DNA of 7,075 nucleotides from Lysobacterales bacterium (GTDB taxonomy: Bacteria; Pseudomonadota; Gammaproteobacteria; Xanthomonadales; S139-57). The notes below the pieces were generated by a model. That model saw only the letters and a program-made list of their open reading frames with translations. It did not search any database and was not told where the DNA came from. Location of the stretch: NCBI GenBank assembly GCA_026993285.1, contig JALWTZ010000170.1, forward strand, positions 1 through 7,075, read 5' to 3'. Below are positions 1 through 6,076 of this stretch, piece after piece. The position numbers were made by a program, and so were the translations under genes. Every line of letters begins with the position of its first letter. Position 1 is the first letter of the stretch.

Positions 1-531
1 TTCGAGCGCCTGGACGAATGGCGTTTCAACGGCAGCCGGCCCGACCAGCCCATGGGCCGGCTGGTGGCCAGCGTGGGCGAGCAGGACACCCATGCCCTGC
101 TGGAGGCCATGACCGAGCGTGAAGCCCGCCTGCTGATGTGGCACGAACAGGGGGAGGCGCGGGTGGACCGCCTGCTGGCCGGCTGGCCCGAGCGGGTCCA
201 GGCCTGCCTGGGACGGCCACTGGAACGCTGGCTGCGCGCGCTGAAGGACTTGCTGGCCGATCTGGAACACTACTGGCCCCAGGCCCTGGCCGCCGAGGAC
301 GACTATGCCATCCATGCCTGGTTTGCCAATTTCAAGGGCGTGCGCCTGGCGCTGGACGAGGGCCTGAAGGCCGCCTATGGCCAGTGGCTGGAAGACGGCG
401 ACCGCCGTCGGCTGGGCCAGACCCTGCAACAGCACCGCGACTACTGGCTGCGACAGGCCGAGCAGCTGCTGCCCCTGCCGGAGCCGGAAGCACTGGAACG
501 GATTCAGGCAGCCTGCCGCAAGGGCCGCTAG
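1..531 (+). CDS. Unrecognised Trp-rich, probably helical protein (3' part only)
   Basis: The reading frame is open from the first base to a TAG at 529-531, giving 176 visible residues; the true start lies left of the window. An internal ATG at 52 exists, but the frame stays open upstream of it with similar composition, so I treat the gene as truncated by the window edge. I recognise no family. The visible part is rich in Leu, Ala, Arg and Glu with regularly spaced hydrophobics, which suggests a mostly alpha-helical, soluble domain. It has about eight tryptophans, several preceded by Tyr, Arg or Ala (for example EHYWPQ and RDYWLRQ). No signal peptide, membrane segment, cysteine cluster or nucleotide-binding loop is visible, though the N-terminus is unseen. 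It converges on gspF with 7 bases between stops, and nothing ties it to secretion. Codon use resembles the neighbours, so it looks like a real resident gene. Confidence 0.75.
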   Translation, partial: FERLDEWRFNGSRPDQPMGRLVASVGEQDTHALLEAMTEREARLLMWHEQGEARVDRLLAGWPERVQACLGRPLERWLRALKDLLADLEHYWPQALAAEDDYAIHAWFANFKGVRLALDEGLKAAYGQWLEDGDRRRLGQTLQQHRDYWLRQAEQLLPLPEPEALERIQAACRKGR

Positions 532-538
532 GGCAGGG

Positions 539-1738
539 TTACAGCCCGATCAACTGGTTCATGTTGAAAATGGGCAGCAGGATGGCCAGCACGATAAACA
601 GCACCATGCCTCCCACCAGCAAGACCAGCGCCGGTGCCAGCAGGGCCAGAAAGGCCTGACTGGCCCGCGCCATCTGCTCCTCGCTCAGGCGGGCGGCATG
701 CTGGAACAGGGTATCCAGCTCGCCACTGGTCTCGCCGCTGGCGATCAGGCGCAGCATCACCGGTGGCAACAGTTGCGCCTCGCCCAGCGCCTGGCTCAGG
801 CTCTGGCCTTCCTCCACCCGCCGGGCGGCCTGTTGCAGGCGGGTTTTCCAGGCCAGGTTGCTGATACCCCGGGTGGCAATGCGCAGGGCTTCGGTCACCG
901 GTACCGCGGCCGCCAGCAGCAGGCCCATGGCCTGGGAAAAGCGGGTGGCCTGGGCCTGCTTCAGCCAGGCACCCAGCCCCGGCAGGCGCAGGGCCCAGGC
1001 GTGGGCCTGCAGCCGTGGGCCTGGCAGGCGCAGGGCCAGCCAGAGCAGCCCGGCCAGCCCGGCAGCGGCCAGCAGCAGCCAGCCGCCCCAGTGGCGGGCA
1101 AAATCGGAAAGGGTCATCAGCCACTGGGTCACCAGCGGCAGGGTTTGGCCGGCCCGGTCGAACACCACCACGATGCGCGGCACCACATAGACCATCAACC
1201 CGGCCACCACCGCGAAGGCCACGGCTGCCAGCAGGGCCGGGTAGAGCAGCGCCAGCCGGGTTTGTTGCCGAAAGCGCTGTTGCCGCTCGATCTGGTCGGC
1301 CAGTTGCAGAAAGATCGGCCCCAGCTGGCCGGACTGTTCCCCGGCGGCCACGCTGGAAACATACAGCTCATCGAAGCTGGCCGGGTGGCGGGCCAGGGCA
1401 TCGGCCAGGCTCTGGCCCTCGCGAACCTGAGCCTGGATATCCAGCAACAGCTGGTGGGAACGGCCCTGGGCCTGTTGCGCCACCGCGCCCAGGGCTTCCA
1501 CCAGCGGCAGGCCGGCGGCCAGCATGGCGGAAAGCTGGCGGGTGATCAGGGCGATTTCCTCGGCGCCCACCCGCAGGCCGGCGGCCTGTGGCCCGTCACC
1601 ACGGGCCGGTTGCACTTCCAGCGGCATCAGGCCCATGTCGCGCAGCATCTGGCGCGCGTGGCGCTCGCTGTCGGCCTGCAGGTTGCCGCGGGTTTCCTGC
1701 CCGCCCGGTTTCAGTGCCTGGTATTCAAAGGCCGGCAT
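539..1738 (-). CDS. gspF: Type II secretion system inner-membrane platform protein GspF
   Basis: This is the polytopic inner-membrane protein of the T2SS assembly platform, thought to couple the GspE ATPase to pseudopilus growth. The 399-residue length is normal for the family. It opens with the typical MPAFEYQAL start, followed by a cytoplasmic T2SF domain (about 66-160). Hydrophobic segments lie at about 163-188, 218-238 and 364-389, and a second T2SF domain sits at about 266-360. The internal duplication is visible: SSVAAGEQSGQL (128-139) matches RLIASGETSGEL (330-341), and each repeat also has an EEGQSL/REGQSL-type motif (106-111 and 309-314). The ATG overlaps the end of gspE by 14 bases, which points to translational coupling; a GGGAAGAG stretch upstream, inside gspE, may serve as ribosome binding site. 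It is the last gene of the block, and no gspG follows. The related PilC is less likely, because the gene sits directly after gspC, gspD and gspE. Confidence 0.96.
   Translation of the reverse strand: MPAFEYQALKPGGQETRGNLQADSERHARQMLRDMGLMPLEVQPARGDGPQAAGLRVGAEEIALITRQLSAMLAAGLPLVEALGAVAQQAQGRSHQLLLDIQAQVREGQSLADALARHPASFDELYVSSVAAGEQSGQLGPIFLQLADQIERQQRFRQQTRLALLYPALLAAVAFAVVAGLMVYVVPRIVVVFDRAGQTLPLVTQWLMTLSDFARHWGGWLLLAAAGLAGLLWLALRLPGPRLQAHAWALRLPGLGAWLKQAQATRFSQAMGLLLAAAVPVTEALRIATRGISNLAWKTRLQQAARRVEEGQSLSQALGEAQLLPPVMLRLIASGETSGELDTLFQHAARLSEEQMARASQAFLALLAPALVLLVGGMVLFIVLAILLPIFNMNQLIGL
1725..1738 (-). other. 14-base coding overlap of gspE and gspF
   Basis: The gspF ATG (1738-1736) lies upstream of the gspE TGA (1727-1725) in a different frame. 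Both protein ends fit their families (MPAFEYQAL for GspF), so the overlap looks real and indicates coupled translation. Confidence 0.85.
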
Positions 1739-3209
1739 GACGGGGCTCTTCCCGGCTGACCCGCAGCACTTCGTCGAGGCTGGTCACCCCTTCGGCCACC
1801 CGCTGCCAGCCGGCCTGGAACAGGCTCTGGTGGCCGGCTGCCCGTGCCAGCCCGGCCAGTTCGTTTTCGGAGGCCTGGCGATGGATGGCCTGTTGCAGGG
1901 CTTCATCCATGGCCAGCAGTTCGTAGAGGCCGGTACGGCCCTGGTAACCGCTCTGGCGGCAGTGTTCGCAGCCAGCGGCCCGGTAGAGGGTGACCGGCTC
2001 CGTAGGCAGGCCCAGCCCGGCCAGGTAATCGGCATCGGGTTGCCAGGGTGTCTTGCAGTGGTCGCAGAGCTTGCGCACCAGCCGTTGGGAGAGCACGCCG
2101 GCCAGGGAGGAGGCCAGCAGGAAAGGCTCGATGCCCATGTCGCGCAGGCGCACCACGGTGGCGATGGCGGAATTGGTGTGCAGGGTGGAAAGCACCAGAT
2201 GGCCGGTGAGGCTGGCCTGCACCGCCACCTGGGCGGTTTCCAGGTCACGGATTTCGCCCACCATGACGATGTCCGGGTCCTGGCGCAGGATGGCGCGCAG
2301 GCCCCGGGCGAAGCTCATGTCCACCTTGCTGTTGACTTGGGTCTGGCCGATGCCGTCGATGTAGTATTCGATGGGGTCTTCCACCGTGAGGATGTTGCGC
2401 TTGCGGTCGTTCAGCCGGTTCAGCGCCGCGTAGAGGGTGGTGGTCTTGCCCGAACCGGTGGGGCCGGTGACCAGAATGATGCCGTGGGGCCGCTGAATCA
2501 GTTGTTCCCAGCGTCGTAGTATCTCCTCCGGCATGCCCAGCTGGCCCAGTTCCAGCCGGCCGGCCTGCTTGTCCAGCAGGCGCAGCACCACCCGCTCGCC
2601 GTGGCCGGAGGGCAGGGTGGAGACGCGCACATCCACCGGCCGCCCGGCCAGCCGCAGGGAGATGCGGCCATCCTGGGGCAGGCGTTTTTCGGCGATGTCC
2701 AGCTCGGCCATGACCTTGATGCGCGAGATGATCAGCGGGGCCAGCGAGCGGTGCGGGGCCAGCACCTCACGCAGCACACCGTCCACCCGGAAGCGGATGG
2801 CCAGGCGGTTTTCGTAGGGCTCGATGTGAATGTCGGAGGCATTTTCCCGCACCGCCTGGGCAAACATGGCGTTGATCAGGCGGATGATGGGGGCGTCGTT
2901 GTCGCTTTCCAGCAGGTCCGCCGGTTCCGGCAGTTCGCGGGCCAGTTGCTGCAGGTCGCCGGCCTGCTCGGCCACGTCCCCGGCTTGGGCCAGCGGTTGT
3001 TCGCCGCCTTCGAACTGGCGCTGCAGCAGCTGGTCGAAACGCGCCTTGTCCAGCCATTCCAGCTCCGGCGGAGTTTCGCAAACCCGGGTCAGTTCCGTGA
3101 GGATGGCCGCGGAGATGTCCTCGCGGCAGGCATAGCGCGGGCGCGGGCCTTCCCCGTCCAGTAACAGCAGGCCGTGGCGGCGGGCGAAACTGAAGCTTGG
3201 CGCGATCAT
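1725..3209 (-). CDS. gspE: Type II secretion system ATPase GspE
   Basis: This is the cytoplasmic hexameric ATPase that powers pseudopilus assembly; it is recruited to the inner membrane by GspL and works against GspF. The 494-residue length is usual. The N-terminus has the family motif PSFSFARRHGLLLL (4-17), which supports this ATG. The nucleotide-binding part has Walker A GPTGSGKT (249-256), an Asp-box region beginning TVEDPIEYY (275-283), Walker B with the catalytic glutamate in DPDIVMVGEIRD (311-322; Glu319) and a His box TGHLVLSTLHTN (335-346). A zinc-binding tetracysteine C382-x2-C385 ... C414-x2-C417 is intact, as expected for GspE/PilB-type enzymes. All key residues are present, so the protein should be active. 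Its ATG shares four bases with the gspD stop (ATGA), and its 3' end overlaps gspF by 14 bases. PilB is the main alternative, but the operon context with the secretin and GspC decides for GspE. Confidence 0.97.
   Translation of the reverse strand: MIAPSFSFARRHGLLLLDGEGPRPRYACREDISAAILTELTRVCETPPELEWLDKARFDQLLQRQFEGGEQPLAQAGDVAEQAGDLQQLARELPEPADLLESDNDAPIIRLINAMFAQAVRENASDIHIEPYENRLAIRFRVDGVLREVLAPHRSLAPLIISRIKVMAELDIAEKRLPQDGRISLRLAGRPVDVRVSTLPSGHGERVVLRLLDKQAGRLELGQLGMPEEILRRWEQLIQRPHGIILVTGPTGSGKTTTLYAALNRLNDRKRNILTVEDPIEYYIDGIGQTQVNSKVDMSFARGLRAILRQDPDIVMVGEIRDLETAQVAVQASLTGHLVLSTLHTNSAIATVVRLRDMGIEPFLLASSLAGVLSQRLVRKLCDHCKTPWQPDADYLAGLGLPTEPVTLYRAAGCEHCRQSGYQGRTGLYELLAMDEALQQAIHRQASENELAGLARAAGHQSLFQAGWQRVAEGVTSLDEVLRVSREEPRHAGL
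3206..3209 (-). other. ATGA stop/start overlap of gspD and gspE
   Basis: On the minus strand the gspE ATG (3209-3207) and the gspD TGA (3208-3206) share bases. No strong Shine-Dalgarno sequence lies at the best distance, so gspE translation probably depends on ribosomes finishing gspD. Confidence 0.85.
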
Positions 3210-5095
3210 TCGTCCGGCTCTTGTGCTCCCGGCAAGGCATCCAGCGCGGGCAGCAGCGGGTGGGCCTGCTGCATTTCCGGTTGTTGCAGGTCAAAGGTTT
3301 GCAGCAGCTGGCGGTCTTTCAGCAACTGGTACTTGCCGCGGGTAACCTGGTTCATGATGCGCTGGTCCTTGATGATGGTGGGGCGCAGAAACACCATCAG
3401 GTTGCGGCGGATGTGTTGTTTCTTGCGGTGCTTGAACAGATGGCCCAGCAGGGGAATGCGGCCCAGCACCGGCACCCGGTCCACGGTTTCCTGCACATCG
3501 TCGGTGATCAGGCCGCCCAGCACCAGTATCTGCCCGTCCGGCACGCGCACGGTGGTATTCAGGGTGCGCTTGTTGGTGACCAGATCCACCGCGCCCACGC
3601 TGTTGGCCAGGCTGGAGATTTCCTGCTGGATTTCCAGGATCACCGCGTCCCCCTCGTTGACATGGGGGGTGAAGGTGAGCTTGAGGCCCACATCCTGCCG
3701 CTTGATGGTCTGGAAGGGGTTGACGGCGGACTGGTTGGCGCCGGTATTGGTGAACTGGCCGGTGACGAAGGGCACTTCCTGCCCCACCTGGATGTTGGCC
3801 TCCTCGTTGTCCAGCGCCACCAGGTTGGGGGTGGAAAGAATATTGCTGTTGCTGTCGCTGTCCAGCGCCTTCACCAGCGCCCCCAGCTGCAGGATGGGGG
3901 TCTCGCTGCCCGGCAGGGTGACCTGGCCGTTGAGATAGCCGATATTCAGCCCTGGCCCCACGCCGGCGGGGTTGACCGCGGCGCTGAGGATGTTGCTGCC
4001 GTCGTTGCCGAAGTTGGTGCCGCCGATGGCGCCGGTTTCATCGAGGTTGGAGGCCAGTTGCCACTGCACGCCCAGTTCCCTGGCCTTTTCCTCGGAGATT
4101 TCCGCGATGACGGCTTCCACCAGCACCTGTGCCCGGGGGATGTCCAGTTGGCGGATCACCGGCTCCAGCGCGCGGATTTCCGCCGGGCTGGCCGAGATCA
4201 CCAGGGCGTTGGTATCGGCATGGGCGAAGATGCGGCTGGCGGCCGCGCCTTCCTTCTTGCCCTGCGCCTGCGCGGTCTTGCTGAGCATGCCCTCCAGTAT
4301 GGGCACCAGATCGGCGGCACGGGCGTAATTGAGATAGATGACCTGGGTGTTGCCGTTGCCGTCCAGCGGGGTGTCCAGGTGGGCGACGATGGCCCGCACC
4401 TTCAGCCGGCGTTCCTTGGGGCCGGAGAGAATCAGGGTATTGGAGCGGCTGTCGGCCAGCATTTTCAGCCCCGGACCCTTGCCTTCCTTTTCGCTGAACA
4501 GCTTGAGGGTACGCAGCATGTCCTCGGCCGAAGCGTGTTGCAGGGGGAGGATTTCCAGGCTGTCGTCACTGTCCTGGTCGATGCGGCGGATGATGGTCAG
4601 CAGCCGCTTCAGCGCCCCCTGGCGTTCGCTGACAATCAGGGTGTTGCTGCCGCTGTGGGTGGCGATCTGGCCATTGGCCGACAGCATGGGGCGCAGCACA
4701 TTGGCCATGTCGCCGGCGGCCACGTGTTTCAGGGCCAGCACCCGGGTGACCAGCGCGTCCGGCCCGCCTTCGCTCTGGCCCACCGGCAGGGCGTCCTTGA
4801 TGCTGACGCTGTCGGGCTGGATGCGGATCACATCGCCGGAGGCCACCGCGCTGAAGCCGTGCACGCGCAGCACGGAGAGAAACACCGCGTACAGCTCGTC
4901 CGATTCCATGGGCTTGGCGGAGATCAGTGTGACCTTGCCCTTCACCCGTGGATCGACGATGAAGTTCTTGCCGGTCAGCTCGGAGACCGTGCTGATCAGG
5001 GTGAGGATGTCGGCGTTTTTCAGGGTGAGGGTCTGCGGCTGGGCCAGCGTGGTCAGGGGCAGCAGCAGGCAGAGCAGCAGAAGCGGTTTATTCAT
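3206..5095 (-). CDS. gspD: Type II secretion system outer-membrane secretin GspD
   Basis: This protein forms the multimeric outer-membrane channel through which folded exoproteins leave. I start it at the ATG at 5093-5095 (629 residues), because this gives a clean Sec signal peptide (MNKPLLLLCLLLPLTTLA, cleavage probably after Ala18) and an AAGGA ribosome binding site. The order is N0 (about 20-95), then three repeated ring domains N1-N3, each with a matching strand motif: SNTLIVS (150-156), SNTLILS (218-224) and TNALVIS (295-301). The secretin core runs from about 325 to 575 and includes the VPFVTG motif (441-446), VLGGLITDD (525-533) and the signature VPVLGRIPLLGHLFK (541-555). After the core, a tail of about 55 residues contains KYQLLKDRQ and ends in a Pro/Gln-rich acidic stretch; whether it binds a pilotin cannot be judged. 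The gene starts 5 bases after gspC ends and shares ATGA with gspE. Confidence 0.97.
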   Translation of the reverse strand: MNKPLLLLCLLLPLTTLAQPQTLTLKNADILTLISTVSELTGKNFIVDPRVKGKVTLISAKPMESDELYAVFLSVLRVHGFSAVASGDVIRIQPDSVSIKDALPVGQSEGGPDALVTRVLALKHVAAGDMANVLRPMLSANGQIATHSGSNTLIVSERQGALKRLLTIIRRIDQDSDDSLEILPLQHASAEDMLRTLKLFSEKEGKGPGLKMLADSRSNTLILSGPKERRLKVRAIVAHLDTPLDGNGNTQVIYLNYARAADLVPILEGMLSKTAQAQGKKEGAAASRIFAHADTNALVISASPAEIRALEPVIRQLDIPRAQVLVEAVIAEISEEKARELGVQWQLASNLDETGAIGGTNFGNDGSNILSAAVNPAGVGPGLNIGYLNGQVTLPGSETPILQLGALVKALDSDSNSNILSTPNLVALDNEEANIQVGQEVPFVTGQFTNTGANQSAVNPFQTIKRQDVGLKLTFTPHVNEGDAVILEIQQEISSLANSVGAVDLVTNKRTLNTTVRVPDGQILVLGGLITDDVQETVDRVPVLGRIPLLGHLFKHRKKQHIRRNLMVFLRPTIIKDQRIMNQVTRGKYQLLKDRQLLQTFDLQQPEMQQAHPLLPALDALPGAQEPDE

Positions 5096-5099
5096 GGCG

Positions 5100-6008
5100 T
5101 TATCCTTGGCTGTCCAGGTCAATGGTCACGGTCCGGGGCTGGCCGTCCCGTTCGATGGTCAATTGTACAGGCCCGCCCTGTTGCAGCTGGCCCAGCAACA
5201 GCAGTGCCGCGCTCGGGTCACTGAGGGACTGGCCGTTGATTTCGGTGACCACGTCCTGCGGACGGATACCCAGCTGTTGCAATACGGCGGCGTAGCGGCC
5301 GGCGCGCAGGCGGTAGCCGGTGATCTTGCCGTTCTTTCTTACCGGCACGGCGTTGACCTGCTGGGCCAGCCGCGCCGGGTCCAGCTTGAGCTGGGCCACG
5401 CTGAGCTGTGCGTTATTGATGGCCACATGCGGCGTACCGGTGCCGCGAATGCCGGGGATGGGGGGGGGCTGTTTCAGCGGCCCGCCGTGATAGGCATTGA
5501 GGCTGGCGGGGTTTTCACTGGCCTGGCTGGCCGCTGTGCGTGGCTTGCCCATGCGCAGGGTTTCCTTGCGGCCGTTGTGCAGAATGACCACATGATCCTG
5601 CTGGATGGTCAGCAATTTGGCGCCGTCGGGCAGCTTGTCCTGCTCGGCATAACTGTTTTGCTGGCCGCTGGCATCGGCGATGAAGGCCCGTCGCTGGGCC
5701 CGTTCCGGTGCCATCAGCGTGCCCTGCAGGCTCAGTTTCAGCCGGCTTTTGGGCGGCAGTGCCTGGGTGCTTGCGCGGGCATCGTGGCGGCCGAACAAAT
5801 GCAGGCGGGCCACTTCCACCTGTGTGCTGGCGCGAGGCGGCTTGTTGCGGGTTTCCGTCACCGGCCGCTGGTATTGCACCCGCGCCGGTGCCAGGGCATC
5901 CAGCCAGCGCCACAGGCTGAACAGCAGGGCCAGCAGCAGCAGCCCGTTGATCAGGTAGGCCCGTTGCCGGGGAGTGAGGTTGAAACTGGCCAGTGGCAGT
6001 GTGTTCAT
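5100..6008 (-). CDS. gspC: Type II secretion system clamp protein GspC with PDZ domain
   Basis: GspC links the inner-membrane platform to the secretin and is implicated in substrate choice. The 302 residues show a short cytoplasmic N-terminus, one membrane anchor (about 18-37, rich in Leu), a periplasmic linker, and the homology region HR at about 64-155. The HR begins with the characteristic VARLHLFG (66-73), includes LSLQGTLMAPE (92-102) and ends near LRMGKP. A Pro/Gly-rich linker follows (about 160-220). The C-terminus, about 222-298, reads as a PDZ domain (GIRPQDVVTEINGQSLSD, 247-264, then LTIERDGQ). Some GspC homologues, such as Pseudomonas XcpP, instead carry a coiled coil here, so this is the PDZ class. 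It is the first gene of the block, with a possible promoter just upstream and only a weak GGAA element 14 bases before the ATG. An unbroken run of nine C residues on the coding strand encodes Pro181-183. Confidence 0.93.
   Translation of the reverse strand: MNTLPLASFNLTPRQRAYLINGLLLLALLFSLWRWLDALAPARVQYQRPVTETRNKPPRASTQVEVARLHLFGRHDARASTQALPPKSRLKLSLQGTLMAPERAQRRAFIADASGQQNSYAEQDKLPDGAKLLTIQQDHVVILHNGRKETLRMGKPRTAASQASENPASLNAYHGGPLKQPPPIPGIRGTGTPHVAINNAQLSVAQLKLDPARLAQQVNAVPVRKNGKITGYRLRAGRYAAVLQQLGIRPQDVVTEINGQSLSDPSAALLLLGQLQQGGPVQLTIERDGQPRTVTIDLDSQG
5103..5107 (-). promoter_or_regulatory. Ribosome binding site of gspD
   Basis: The minus strand reads AAGGA, ending 7 bases before the ATG at 5095. 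It lies within the last codons of gspC and supports the 5095 start over an in-frame ATG at 5122, which would bury the signal peptide behind nine polar residues. Confidence 0.7.
5460..5468 (-). repeat. C9 homopolymer inside gspC
   Basis: Nine consecutive G on the plus strand (C on the coding strand) exactly cover codons Pro181-Pro183 in the linker between the HR and PDZ domains. It is the longest homopolymer I noticed in the window. A change of one base either way would lead to an early stop before the PDZ domain. Confidence 0.9.
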
Positions 6009-6041
6009 GGTTCGGGGCGGTATTCCAGGCTGCTGGGCGTT

Positions 6042-6070
6042 ATTGTGCGCGCAAGGCCCGTAACAGGCAA
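6042..6070 (-). promoter_or_regulatory. Possible sigma-70-like promoter for the gspCDEF operon
   Basis: In the 68-base gap between the rhlB stop and the gspC ATG, the minus strand reads TTGCCT (6070-6065), a 17-base spacer, then CACAAT (6047-6042). Each box matches four of six positions of the consensus TTGACA and TATAAT, and the spacing is ideal. It would place transcription start near 6035, leaving a leader of about 25-30 bases. The match is by eye only; such partial matches also arise by chance, though this short AT-richer patch stands out from the G+C-rich surroundings. Confidence 0.4.
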
Positions 6071-6076
6071 ACCCGG

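Noticed and set aside
52..54. An ATG as the start of the left-edge gene.
   Set aside because: The frame is open to base 1 with the same composition, so the gene more likely begins outside the window.
66..1100. Recurrent GCCGGCC and CTGGCC words resembling short dispersed repeats.
   Set aside because: They follow from Ala-Gly, Leu-Ala and Gln codons in G+C-rich DNA; no regular spacing or palindromic unit as in REP or CRISPR arrays is seen.
377..1759. A 460-codon plus-strand open frame antisense to gspF, starting inside the left-edge gene.
   Set aside because: It is low-complexity, Gln/Gly/His-rich and overlaps two well-supported genes; gspF has full family motifs on the other strand.
5096..5122. 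An upstream ATG for gspD adding nine residues.
   Set aside because: It would overlap gspC by 23 bases, spoil the signal peptide N-terminus, and lacks the AAGGA site seen before the 5095 start.
3197..5224. A 675-codon open frame on the plus strand antisense to gspD.
   Set aside because: It mirrors gspD codon by codon; its protein is rich in Gln, His, Gly and Ala and shows no domain. Long antisense frames are expected in G+C-rich genes with biased third positions.
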